Below are positions 54,412 through 63,608 of a stretch of DNA of 64,000 bases, one piece after another. The position numbers and the translations under genes were made by a program. Where the stretch lies: assembly GCF_035653575.1 (NCBI RefSeq), contig NZ_DASRBQ010000068.1, positions 25,946-89,945 on the forward strand, read 5' to 3'. The stretch comes from Actinocrinis sp035653575. Lineage in GTDB: Bacteria > Actinomycetota > Actinomycetes > Streptomycetales > Catenulisporaceae. Every line of letters starts with the position of its first letter. Within the stretch, counting starts at the first letter, position 1. The notes below the pieces were generated by a model that was given only the letters and a program-made list of their open reading frames with translations, searched no databases and was not told where the DNA came from.

Positions 54412-55158
54412 ATGGCTTTGGACCCGCCGATGGAGGTTGTGCAGCTGCTGAATTTCATCGGCGTGGACTGGCCGATGATCAACGAGGACACGGTGCGTGA
54501 GGTCGCCGGGTACGTCGAGCAGTTCGCCGAGAACATCCAGTCCGCGCATCAGGACGCCACCGACACCATCGGCAAGATGAGCAGCGCGTATCAGGGCGCC
54601 TCCTACGAGCAGCTGGTGCAGCGCTGGGCGGAGATGTCCTCCTCGCACATGACCGAGCTGGTGGACGGCTGCAAGGTGGTGGTCGAGGCGCTGCACGCGG
54701 CCGCCGACTTCATCGTCGCCCAAAAGGGCGTGGCGATCGCCGAGCTGGTGGTGCTGGCCGCCTCCTTCGTGGCCGACCAGGCCGCGGCGGTGGCCACCTT
54801 CGGGCTGGCCGAGGCCGCCCTCGCGGCGATCGAGCTGGCCGCGCGCAAGGCGATCGAGTTCCTGGAGCAGCAGCTGGAGCAGTACATCCTGAGCCAGGTC
54901 ATCGAGGCGGGGTTCAAGGCGTTGCAGCCGATCATCCAGCGGGCGCTGGACGGGTTCGTCTTCCAGGCCGCCTCCGCCGCCCTCGGCGTACCCGCCGGCG
55001 GCGGCGGTGGTGGCGGGGGTGGGGCGGTCGGCTCCGGGTTCCAGGTCATTCCGCAGGAGCTGCGCTCGCACGCGCAGGTGCTGCACGGCCACGCGGACAC
55101 CGTCGCCGCCCACGCGCAGACGCTGACCGGCCAGCTGACCGGGGTGAGCTTCGCGTGA
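54412..55158 (+). CDS. WXG100/ESX-like helical protein preceding the Rhs toxin
   Basis: A 248-residue, nearly all-helical protein. Residues 5-110 resemble a WXG100/LXG-type hairpin: long helices around INEDTVREVAGYVEQFAENI and YEQLVQRWAEMSSSHMTELVD, though the WXG triad itself is replaced by QGAS in AYQGASYEQL. An Ala-rich helical bundle follows (about 115-215), then a Gly-run hinge and the end SFA. AGGGG stands 6 bases before the ATG at 54412. The last four bases overlap the start of the Rhs gene (GTGA), so the two are made together. It is probably the secretion partner or chaperone that takes the Rhs protein to a type VII-like export system, which is not in the window. Confidence 0.75.
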   Translation: MALDPPMEVVQLLNFIGVDWPMINEDTVREVAGYVEQFAENIQSAHQDATDTIGKMSSAYQGASYEQLVQRWAEMSSSHMTELVDGCKVVVEALHAAADFIVAQKGVAIAELVVLAASFVADQAAAVATFGLAEAALAAIELAARKAIEFLEQQLEQYILSQVIEAGFKALQPIIQRALDGFVFQAASAALGVPAGGGGGGGGGAVGSGFQVIPQELRSHAQVLHGHADTVAAHAQTLTGQLTGVSFA

Positions 55159-58100
55159 GCAGCGGCATCGCCCGAGCGCTGGAGGAAGGCGTCGCCAACG
55201 ACCTGCGCCCCGCGCTGCAGGACGCCGGCAAGGCCCTGGAGAACGCGGTGCGCTCGGTCGCCCACGGCGCCGAAGGCGTGGCCGCACGCACCGAGGCCAC
55301 CGAGGCCGACGTCCTGGGCAAGATCACCGCCATCAGCGGCAAAGACGCCGACAGCGCGATCGCCACCGCGGAAAGCGACGCCACACGCACCGCGGGCAAT
55401 CTCGAAGGGGACGGCAACGACCTGAGCGGCGCGGGCCACGCCGGTCAACCGTCCGAAGGCAACGGGGCCACGGTCACCGGCGGTGACCCCGTCGACGTGG
55501 TCTCCGGCCAGATGATCGCTTCGCAGACCGATCTGGTGGTGCTCGGCCTGTTGCCGCTGGTGCTTCGCCGCGCCTACGCATCCGCGTATCTCGGCGGCCG
55601 GCTGTTCGGATCCGGCTGGTCGTCCACCCTCGATCAGCGCATGGTTATCGACTCCGACGGCATCCACTACGCGGGCGACGACGCTCAGATCCTCAACTAC
55701 GCGGTGCCGACGCAGCCCGGCCAGCAGGTGTTACCTGCCGACGGCGCGCGCTGGCCGCTGTCCTGGAACCGAGCCGCCGACGAGATCACGATCGAAGACC
55801 CGGCGCGGGGATACGTGCGGCACTTCACCACCCTCGGCGCCACCCGGAACCGTGGCACCGAGATCCGCGCGCTGACCGCGATATCCGACCGCAATGGGCA
55901 CCGGATCACGTTCGTGCGCGACGAGGAAGGCATCCCCAGCGAGGTGCAGCACTCCGGTGGGCACCGCGTCGCCGTGGACACCGCTTACACCTCGGCCGGA
56001 TGGCGCATTGAGGCGCTGCGTCTGCTGGACGGCACGAGCGGCGGCCAGGGTACGACGATCGCCGGCTACCACTACGACCGGCGCGGCCGGCTGACCGGCG
56101 TGACCAACTCCAGCGGCCTGCCCTACCTCTACGAGTACGACGACCACGACCGCATCACCGCGTGGATCGACCGCAACAACCACCGGTACGAATACACATA
56201 CGACGATCAAGGCCGCGTCATGCGCGGCGAAGGCGAAGACGGCTTGCTGTCCGCGACCTTCACCTACGATCCCGGGAACCGGGTCACCACCGTCACCGAC
56301 AGCCTCGGGCACCCGACCGAGTACCACTACGACGCGAACCAGCACGTCACGAAGACCGTCGACGCGCTCGGGCACGAGACCACGACCGACTACGACCGGC
56401 ACGGCAGGCTGCTCTCGCGCACGGACGCCCTCGGCCGCGTCACCCGCTTCACCCTCGACGACCACGGACAGCCCACACGCATCGACCGTCCCGACGGGAC
56501 GACGGCCACCGTCGCCTACAACGAGCTGCAACAGCCCGTTCGTGTCATCGAGCCGGGCGGCACCCAGTGGCGGTACTCGTATGACGAACGCGGCAATCTC
56601 ACCGCCGTCACCGACCCGGTCGGCGCCGTGACCGTGTACGTGTACGACGAGCGAGGGCACCTGTGCGCGGCCACCGACGCCCTGGGCAACACCACCAGCT
56701 ACGAAACCGACGGTGCCGGCGCCATCGTGCGCGTCGTGGATCCCTCGGGCGCCGTCACCGCCATCGAGCGTGACGCCTTCGAACGTCCTGTGGCGGTGAC
56801 CGACCCACTCGGCGGCGTCACCCGCACCGGATGGACCGTCGAGGGCCTGGTCGCGTGGCAGACGCTGCCGGACGGCTCCCGCATGGAGCGCAGCTACGAC
56901 CCCGAGGGCAACACCCTGCGAGCCACGGACGCGGCCGGAAACACCCTCGCCTTCGAATACGGGCCCTTCAACCTGCTCACCGCCAAGGTCGACGCCGCCG
57001 GAGTACGCCACCGGTTCCGCTACGACAGCGAGCTGCGCGTCACCGAGGTGGTCAATCCGCACGACCTGGTCTGGCGCTACACCTATGACGCCGTCGGCAA
57101 CCTCACCGCGGAAACAGACTTCGACCAGCGCACCGTCAGCTACCGCCACGATGCCGCCGACCAGCTGATCGAGCTGGTCAACGGCGCCGGCCAGACGGTC
57201 AGGGTCACCCGCGACGCGGCCGGCAGGGTCGTCGAGCGGCAAGCCGGGCAGGACGCTGTCCACCGCTTCGACTTCGATGCCGCAGGCCGCCTGATCCGCG
57301 CCGTCGGCAACGACTGCGTTCTCGAGTACGCACGTGACCCCCGGGGACGCGTCCTGACCGAATCGGTCAACGGCCGCGTCATGGCGCACGAATACGACCT
57401 CCTCGGACGCCGCGTGAAGCGGACGACCCCGAGCGGCACGGTCTCCCACTGGACCTACGACGCGGCCGGCCGCGCCGAGACGCTCACCGGCACCGGCGGC
57501 GCACTCGGGTTCCAACGCGATGCGCTCGGCCGCGAGACCACCCGGTTCCTGGGGCCAGGCGCCGCACTGACCCAGAGCTTCGACCTGCGCGGCAGGCTCA
57601 CCGCACAGGCGATCTGGAGTTACGAGCAGGGCTCGGCGGGATCTGCCGCGGGGGCCTCAGGGAGCGACGGATACCGGCTGTTGGAGCAGCGCGAGTACAC
57701 CTATCGCGCCGACGGCTATCCCGCCGCGATCACCGACACGCTTCGCGGCACTCGTGCCTACGAGCTCGACCACACCGGCCGGGTGACCGCCGTCAACGCG
57801 GCGGCGTGGAGTGAGACCTACGCCTACGACGCGATGGGCAACCTGACCCACGCGACGTGGCCTACGGACGCCGCGGGTGGCGCTGACGCCCCGGCCGACA
57901 CCGGCGCCGCGGACGAGCAGGGTGAGCGGGAGTTCGCCGGAACGCTCGTGCGGCGCGCCGGTCGCACCCGTTACGAGCACGACGGACAGGGGCGAATCAC
58001 CCGCATCGTGCGCCGGACCCTGTCCGGTCAAAGCCGCACGTGGACATACGCCTGGGATGCCGAGGACCGGCTCACCGAGGCCGTCACACCGGACGGAACG

Positions 58101-59111
58101 GTGTGGCGCTACCGCTACGACCCCCTGGGCCGCCGCATCGGGAAATCGCGCCTGAGTCCCGACGGCTCGCTCGCGCACGAGACGCACTTCGTCTGGGACG
58201 GGACGCTGCTGGCGGAAGAGTCGCTGGTCGACGCGCAGGGAGCGGGCACGGCGACCAGCTGGGACTGGGAGCCGGGAACCCACCGCCCGGTAGCGCAGAC
58301 CCGCCGCGCCACCTGGGCGGATGACGCGCCGCAGGCGCAGATCGATCTCGCCTTCCACGCGATCGTCACGGATCTGGTGGGCACGCCCGCCGAACTCGTC
58401 TCGCCTGACGGCGCCATCGCGTGGCGCAGCACGACGAATATCTGGGGCCACGTCATCTCGGTCACCAGCGACGGCACCGAATGCCCGCTCGGTGCACCCG
58501 GCCAGTACCGGGACGAGGAGACCGGCCTGGCGTACAACGTGCTGCGCTACTACGACAGCGCGAGTGGCTCGTACGCGAGCCCTGACCCGCTCGGCCTGTA
58601 TCCCGCGGCGAACAACCACGCGTACGTCGCCAACCCCCTGGTATGGAGCGACCCGCTGGGTCTGATGCCGTGCGGCGACCAGTACGTCGACCTCTATCAC
58701 GGCACGAACAGCGCGGGAGCGGCCGGCATCCGGGCCAACGGTGTCGACCCGTCCTTCGCGCCGCGTCCGCGCGACTTCGGCAACGGCTTCTACACGACGC
58801 GTGATCTCTCCCAGGCCCAGCAGTGGGCGAGCAGATACGGCTCGGACGCCCAGGTGCTGCACTTCCGAGTCAAGCAGAGCGACCTGGACGCGCTGAACTC
58901 GAGGACCTTCACCGAGACCGATCCCGACCTGCCCGGCTTCGTGCGGCACTACCGCTCGGGGGCGACCGACACGCCGTATGACATGGTCGAGGGGCCGATG
59001 CTCGGCAACCCGCGCCCCTTCATGCGCGGCGCTCCCCCGCGCTGGTTCGGCAACCAGGTGGTGTTCTTCAACGGCACCGGCCCGCTGCTCGACTCCGCGC
59101 TCCAGCCGTAA
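55155..59111 (+). CDS. Rhs/YD-repeat protein with C-terminal ADP-ribosyltransferase-like toxin
   Basis: A 1318-residue polymorphic toxin. Residues 1-100 are a helical Ala-rich start. A DUF6531-like entry domain begins at GGDPVDVVSGQM (about 110). YD repeats (YDERGNLTAVTDPVGAV and many more) run from about 280 to 1100 and should form the cocoon shell. The Rhs core end is YRDEETGLAYNVLRYYD...YASPDPLGLYPAANNHAYVANPL (split here) up to DPLGLMP at 1166-1172. The last 146 residues form the toxin: LYHGTNS with H1182 and DFGNGFYTT with Y1213, followed by QQWAS, match DUF3990-type ADP-ribosyltransferases with an H-Y-E-like centre; the third residue is probably in MVEGPM or GNQVVFF. The target is unknown. 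It overlaps the WXG-like gene. Confidence 0.92.
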   Translation: MSSGIARALEEGVANDLRPALQDAGKALENAVRSVAHGAEGVAARTEATEADVLGKITAISGKDADSAIATAESDATRTAGNLEGDGNDLSGAGHAGQPSEGNGATVTGGDPVDVVSGQMIASQTDLVVLGLLPLVLRRAYASAYLGGRLFGSGWSSTLDQRMVIDSDGIHYAGDDAQILNYAVPTQPGQQVLPADGARWPLSWNRAADEITIEDPARGYVRHFTTLGATRNRGTEIRALTAISDRNGHRITFVRDEEGIPSEVQHSGGHRVAVDTAYTSAGWRIEALRLLDGTSGGQGTTIAGYHYDRRGRLTGVTNSSGLPYLYEYDDHDRITAWIDRNNHRYEYTYDDQGRVMRGEGEDGLLSATFTYDPGNRVTTVTDSLGHPTEYHYDANQHVTKTVDALGHETTTDYDRHGRLLSRTDALGRVTRFTLDDHGQPTRIDRPDGTTATVAYNELQQPVRVIEPGGTQWRYSYDERGNLTAVTDPVGAVTVYVYDERGHLCAATDALGNTTSYETDGAGAIVRVVDPSGAVTAIERDAFERPVAVTDPLGGVTRTGWTVEGLVAWQTLPDGSRMERSYDPEGNTLRATDAAGNTLAFEYGPFNLLTAKVDAAGVRHRFRYDSELRVTEVVNPHDLVWRYTYDAVGNLTAETDFDQRTVSYRHDAADQLIELVNGAGQTVRVTRDAAGRVVERQAGQDAVHRFDFDAAGRLIRAVGNDCVLEYARDPRGRVLTESVNGRVMAHEYDLLGRRVKRTTPSGTVSHWTYDAAGRAETLTGTGGALGFQRDALGRETTRFLGPGAALTQSFDLRGRLTAQAIWSYEQGSAGSAAGASGSDGYRLLEQREYTYRADGYPAAITDTLRGTRAYELDHTGRVTAVNAAAWSETYAYDAMGNLTHATWPTDAAGGADAPADTGAADEQGEREFAGTLVRRAGRTRYEHDGQGRITRIVRRTLSGQSRTWTYAWDAEDRLTEAVTPDGTVWRYRYDPLGRRIGKSRLSPDGSLAHETHFVWDGTLLAEESLVDAQGAGTATSWDWEPGTHRPVAQTRRATWADDAPQAQIDLAFHAIVTDLVGTPAELVSPDGAIAWRSTTNIWGHVISVTSDGTECPLGAPGQYRDEETGLAYNVLRYYDSASGSYASPDPLGLYPAANNHAYVANPLVWSDPLGLMPCGDQYVDLYHGTNSAGAAGIRANGVDPSFAPRPRDFGNGFYTTRDLSQAQQWASRYGSDAQVLHFRVKQSDLDALNSRTFTETDPDLPGFVRHYRSGATDTPYDMVEGPMLGNPRPFMRGAPPRWFGNQVVFFNGTGPLLDSALQP

Positions 59112-59129
59112 GTCAATAGGAGGGTGACG

Positions 59130-59453
59130 ATGAGCGAGTTCCTGCCTCCGGCGACCCCCGAGGTCCGCGAACTGTTCGAGGAGACCGCCGAGGAGATGAC
59201 CGAGCTGTTCGGCATCTCCCGCGCCGAGGCGGTCGCCCGGATCAACGCCCAGTGGGAGGGGCGCGAGTTCCTGGGCGAGGATGAAGTGATCCTGCACGAA
59301 GACCCGTACTACTGGGCGCTGTTCATCTACTACCGCGACGTCAAGGACTGGTCGCCCGACGCCGACCGCTCCGCATGGACCCCGCTGCCGCCGCCACCGC
59401 CGCACTCGCCGGCCTGGACGCTGCCGCCCGGCCCGTCTGACCGCCCCGCATGA
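59130..59453 (+). CDS. Probable immunity protein of the Rhs toxin
   Basis: A 107-residue acidic protein starting 18 bases after the toxin stop with an excellent GGAGGG 5 bases upstream. It is mostly helical (PEVRELFEETAEEMTELFGI, AEAVARINAQWEGREFLG), with a Tyr-rich strand (DPYYWALFIYYRDV) and a Pro-rich tail. The position directly after a polymorphic toxin, the small size and the acidity are the usual signs of the cognate immunity protein. I do not recognise the family, so the function is inferred from context. Confidence 0.7.
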   Translation: MSEFLPPATPEVRELFEETAEEMTELFGISRAEAVARINAQWEGREFLGEDEVILHEDPYYWALFIYYRDVKDWSPDADRSAWTPLPPPPPHSPAWTLPPGPSDRPA

Positions 59454-59602
59454 GCGCGCCAGCGTACTGATATCGCGTCGGCGTCGCGCAGGTCGCCGGG
59501 AATCAGGGCACGGTGACGCGCAGTAGGAGAACGTGGCATAGTCGATCGACGGTACGTGGACGGTCGTGACGAGGTCGGTGACGTCGACGGGGGGGCAGCC
59601 AG

Positions 59603-62600
59603 GTGCCTGGGCGGGCGTGGCGCACGGCGCGGCAGGGTCTGGCCCGGTGCCAGCAGTTCGAGCACAGCGGCCGGATTGAGCACCTGTCGGCGGGGATCGG
59701 CCTGCTGCGGAAGGCCGCCGCCATGACCAAGGACCCTGACGAGGCGGCGATCATCAGGGGTAATCTGGGCACCGCGCTCTCGCGCCTGCACCGGTTGACG
59801 GGCGCACGCCATGCCCTGGACGAGTCGATCGAGCTGTGGGCCGGCGCGCTGGCGAGCGGGCCTCTCGGCCTTGATGACGTGGCGGGTTGGTCATACGAAC
59901 TGCGCCAAGCACTGCGGAACCGATATGACCTGGCAGGCGATCGCGCCGACCTGGACGGCGCGATCGCACTGGGCGCGCTGCTGAAGCGGCTGCCGCCGGG
60001 GTTCAGGCCGCCGGCGACCCTCGCCGCCTGGCTCTCCGAGTGCGCCGATGACCTGAAGCAGCGCGCCGAGTCGCCGGCGCGGGCCGCGGACGCTGTCGCC
60101 GACACCGAGGCCGAGATCGAGCTTCGCCGGCAGGCTCTGCGCATCGCGCCCGCGGACTATCCCGATCCCGCCGGGCTGCTGGCGAACCTCGGCGCCGCGC
60201 TGAAACGGCGAGCCGTGCTCACGGCGGCCGAGGACGAACCCGAACAAACCGAAGCCATCCTGCGGGCAGCCGTGACGGCTTTGTCCGACGCGGCGTCGCT
60301 GGCCACGAGCGAGCACTCGTACGCTTACCAGGTTTTCGCGCAATTCGCGCAGGCGCTGGCAGTGCTGGCCGTGCACACGGGCGAGCCTGAGTTTCTCGAG
60401 GCCGGTATCACGGCCGCCAGGCGCAGCCGGACGCTCGCGCCACCCGGTGATGAGGCGGACGGCTGCGCGGCACAGCTCGCCTTGCTCATCGCGGAACGCG
60501 GTCGGATCGGCACCGACCTGATGCGCGGCGCGGGGGTCGATCTCGCCGACATGGCAGGGGCAATCAGGCTGCTGCGGCAGGCGTTGGCCGAGCTTGAGGC
60601 GCTCAGTCCCGAGCCAGTCGCCGGATCGCGGGCCGCCCTGGCCGGCACCACCCGCGTGGATGCGATCCTCGAGGACGAGCGGCCGAGCCTGCGCACGGAT
60701 CTCGCCGTCGCGCTGCGCGCCCGCTACCTGGAGAGCGGGGATCCCGCCGATCTCGACGAGGCGGTCGATCTCGCCCGCGGCGCGGCCGCTTCACCGCGGC
60801 GCGCGGCCGACAGCGCACTGCACGGCGAGGATCTCAACCGTCTAGGTATCAACTTGCAGACACGCTACCGCAGGACGGGGCGGCTCGCCGACCTTCAGGA
60901 GGCCGTCAGCGCCCACCGCGAAGGCATCGCGGCTTTGCCCCGCGACGATCCGCGGCGGGTGAGCTACCTCTCGAGCCTCGGCCTCGCGCTGCAACTGCGT
61001 TTCGAGGCGACGGGAAACGCAGCGGACCTCGATGAGGCGATCACGGTAGGGATGGCCGCGGCTGACGCGTTCGTCGAGCAGGACGACGCCGATATCCCCG
61101 CCGAGGACAGGCCGAACTACTCCGGGCTGCTCTCGAATGCCGGGATCGCCTACCGCCTGAGAGCCGAACTGACCGGCGACGGCGAAGACCTCGACATGGC
61201 GGTGCGGCTGGCCAGGGCCGCCGTCGAAGCCGCGGGCCAAGACGCTGCCAACCGGGCGAACGCGCTGCACACGCTGGGCCGAGCGCTGCTTTTACGGTCC
61301 GGGCGACCCCTGAACGGCACGGCAGCGCGGGAACGGCCGCGCGGGAACAGCCGTGACCTCGCGGCAGCGCTCGACGCCCTGCGGACAGCCGCCAGGCTCC
61401 CCGGCGCCTCGCGCCAGACGCGGCTGAGTGCCGCGATCGGATGGGCATTGGCCGCCGCACCCGAAGCAGCCGACTGCGTATCCGACGAGAGCGGCTGGAC
61501 GGACGCGGCCGACGCCTACGAGAGCGCCGTCGACCTGCTGGACCTGGTCGCCTGGCACGGCCTGCCGCGCGACGTACGGGAACTGCAGCTGGGCCGGCTG
61601 CCGGGGCTGGGCTGCGACGCCGCGGCCAGCGCCCTTGCCTGCGGCGATCTCGCGCGGGCGCTGTCGCTGCTCGCACGCGGCCGGTCCGTGCTGTGGCGGC
61701 AGCTGCTGCACCTGCGAAACGACTTTGACGAGCTGCGGGACGCAGACCCCGGCCTGCACCGGCAGCTGACCGAGCTGGGTACGGCGCTGGTCAGCGACGC
61801 CGCGCCGGACTCGGGCGAGTGGGGGCAAGAGCGAGAACGGCTGGCGGCGCAATGGGATGCGGCGATCGTGCGCGCCCGTGCGCTGCCCGGCTTGGGAGGA
61901 TTGCTGCGCCAGCCCGCGGTCGACGAGCTGGTCCTGGCAGCGGCGCACGCCCCCGTGGCCGTGCTGAACGTGAGCAGGCTGCGCAGCGACGCACTCCTGA
62001 TCGCCGGGGGCAAGACGACGGTCCTACCGCTGCCGCACGTCACGCCGGACGAGGTGCGTCGACTGGCTCTGGCCCATTCCGCAGCGCTTGACGCCGCAGC
62101 GCGCGGACCGCGCGACGATCCGCTGGCGATCCAGGACGCCGACGAGGTCCTGCTCCGGGTGCTTGACTGGATCGCCGGACATGTCACGGGGCCGGTACTG
62201 AACGAACTGGAGCGCACGGGCATACTGCGCGAAACCGGGGGTCATGTGCGATGGTGTCCGACGGGACTGCTGAGCATGCTTCCGCTGCATGCGGCGGCGC
62301 ACGACCGCGTCGTCAGCTCCTATGTCCCGTCACTCAGTGGGCTGCCCGCCGCTGAGCGAGGCACGACGGATGCGGACGGACAGCGCATGTTGATCGTCGC
62401 CATCCGTGAACTGCCTGAGCAACTCGGCCTTGCCCGCCTGGATGGAGCGCACGACGAGGCCGTGTTTCTCGCCGGGCGGTTTCCCGGACGCCACACCCGC
62501 CTCGAGGACCGCGATGCCACCCGCCGTCGGGTGCTTGACGCTCTGCCCACGCACGCGCTGGCGCACTTCTCCTGCCATGGACTGCAGAGCCAGAAAACCC

Positions 62601-62977
62601 CCGCACAGTCTGCGCTTCAGCTTCATGACGAACGGCTGACCGTAGCGGACTTGGCGCAGGCGCGCCTGTCCGGCACGCTGGCGTTCCTGTCGGCGTGTGA
62701 CACGGCGGCGGGTGCGGTCGCGCTGCCCGACGAGGCGATCCACCTCGCGGCAGCCGTCCAGGTCGCCGGCTTCGAGCACGTGGTCGCGGCCTTGTGGCCG
62801 ATCGCCGATGATGTCACCGCGGATCTCACGATGAGTTTCTACGAGCGCCTCGTTTCCAGCGGTCGGGTCGACGCCGGTCTTACAGCGGCTGCCCTGCACG
62901 CCGCGGTGAGCGACGTGAAGACGCGCTTCCCTCGACGCCCTTCCCTGTGGGGGGCGTACGCCCACTTCGGACCGTGA
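59603..62977 (+). CDS. TPR-like CHAT-domain (caspase-fold) protease
   Basis: An 1124-residue protein. Residues 1-700 are helical repeats of the TPR/solenoid type (LDESIELWAGAL, LDEAVDLARGAA, LQEAVSAHREGIAALP). The last 300 residues are a CHAT caspase-like peptidase: catalytic H992 in HFSCHG and C1032 in FLSACDTA, with VVAALWPIADDVTADLTMSFYERL after it. Bacterial CHAT proteins with repeat domains act as infection-triggered proteases; some cleave gasdermins or other effectors. The solenoid could sense a partner. It starts with GTG after a G-run, 149 bp behind the immunity gene, and the next gene begins within 12 bases of its stop or overlaps it. No obvious gasdermin is next to it. Confidence 0.92.
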   Translation: MPGRAWRTARQGLARCQQFEHSGRIEHLSAGIGLLRKAAAMTKDPDEAAIIRGNLGTALSRLHRLTGARHALDESIELWAGALASGPLGLDDVAGWSYELRQALRNRYDLAGDRADLDGAIALGALLKRLPPGFRPPATLAAWLSECADDLKQRAESPARAADAVADTEAEIELRRQALRIAPADYPDPAGLLANLGAALKRRAVLTAAEDEPEQTEAILRAAVTALSDAASLATSEHSYAYQVFAQFAQALAVLAVHTGEPEFLEAGITAARRSRTLAPPGDEADGCAAQLALLIAERGRIGTDLMRGAGVDLADMAGAIRLLRQALAELEALSPEPVAGSRAALAGTTRVDAILEDERPSLRTDLAVALRARYLESGDPADLDEAVDLARGAAASPRRAADSALHGEDLNRLGINLQTRYRRTGRLADLQEAVSAHREGIAALPRDDPRRVSYLSSLGLALQLRFEATGNAADLDEAITVGMAAADAFVEQDDADIPAEDRPNYSGLLSNAGIAYRLRAELTGDGEDLDMAVRLARAAVEAAGQDAANRANALHTLGRALLLRSGRPLNGTAARERPRGNSRDLAAALDALRTAARLPGASRQTRLSAAIGWALAAAPEAADCVSDESGWTDAADAYESAVDLLDLVAWHGLPRDVRELQLGRLPGLGCDAAASALACGDLARALSLLARGRSVLWRQLLHLRNDFDELRDADPGLHRQLTELGTALVSDAAPDSGEWGQERERLAAQWDAAIVRARALPGLGGLLRQPAVDELVLAAAHAPVAVLNVSRLRSDALLIAGGKTTVLPLPHVTPDEVRRLALAHSAALDAAARGPRDDPLAIQDADEVLLRVLDWIAGHVTGPVLNELERTGILRETGGHVRWCPTGLLSMLPLHAAAHDRVVSSYVPSLSGLPAAERGTTDADGQRMLIVAIRELPEQLGLARLDGAHDEAVFLAGRFPGRHTRLEDRDATRRRVLDALPTHALAHFSCHGLQSQKTPAQSALQLHDERLTVADLAQARLSGTLAFLSACDTAAGAVALPDEAIHLAAAVQVAGFEHVVAALWPIADDVTADLTMSFYERLVSSGRVDAGLTAAALHAAVSDVKTRFPRRPSLWGAYAHFGP

Positions 62978-62988
62978 AGGAGTTCGCC

Positions 62989-63588
62989 GTGGATGCCGTC
63001 GAACAGATCGCCGATTCCTCGGGACTGTCCGTGCCTGCGCGGGTGTGGATGAGCGAGCCGGGCCTGCTGGCAGACGACGACCAGCAGGCTTTTCTCAGCG
63101 CGCTCGCCGCCTGCGGCGCCGCGGCCGGGAGTGTGGAGGTCATCCGCGCCACGCGAACCGACACGGCGACGGCACTGGCCTGGGGCGTGCTCGCGGCAGT
63201 GCCACTGCAGGGGTTCCTCTCAACGCTCGGCGCGAAGCTGGCCGACGACGCCCACAACCGCCTGCTTGCCGCCGCCAAGCTCGTCACCGAACGGTACGAG
63301 GCCATCAGACGCGGGCGCGCGGCCCAGGCGCAGGCCGGGGAAACCGGGCACACCGCGGTCGACTCCCCCGATGATCCGGGCGATCCCCGACCCTCTGCCT
63401 GCCCGGCACCACTGATTCTCATGGACAACGGCTCCAGACTGAAGATCGTCATCGAGCCAGACCTGCCCGCCGAGGCCATCCGCTCGCTCGTCGCGCTCGA
63501 CCTTAGCCAGTTCACGATCGGCCCCCTGCACTACGACAGGGCGGCGAACCGCTGGCGCTCAGAGCTCGACGAAGCGGCAGGCCGCTGA
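62989..63588 (+). CDS. Unidentified partner of the CHAT protease
   Basis: A 199-residue protein without a recognised family. It has a possible N-terminal strand (LSVPARVWMSEPG), a hydrophobic stretch long enough for one or two membrane passes (TATALAWGVLAAVPLQGFLS), an Arg/Ala-rich linker, and a C-terminal alpha+beta part (LILMDNGSRLKIVIEPDL, then FTIGPLHYDR). The arrangement resembles the small constant components reported next to effectors in actinobacterial conflict systems, but this is by look only. The GTG at 62989 has AAGGAG 6 bases upstream; a GTG at 62974 overlapping the CHAT stop is the alternative. Either way it is coupled to the protease and may be its target or its membrane tether. 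Confidence 0.7.
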   Translation: MDAVEQIADSSGLSVPARVWMSEPGLLADDDQQAFLSALAACGAAAGSVEVIRATRTDTATALAWGVLAAVPLQGFLSTLGAKLADDAHNRLLAAAKLVTERYEAIRRGRAAQAQAGETGHTAVDSPDDPGDPRPSACPAPLILMDNGSRLKIVIEPDLPAEAIRSLVALDLSQFTIGPLHYDRAANRWRSELDEAAGR

Positions 63589-63608
63589 GAGCCAGGCATA
63601 GGGCCGCG

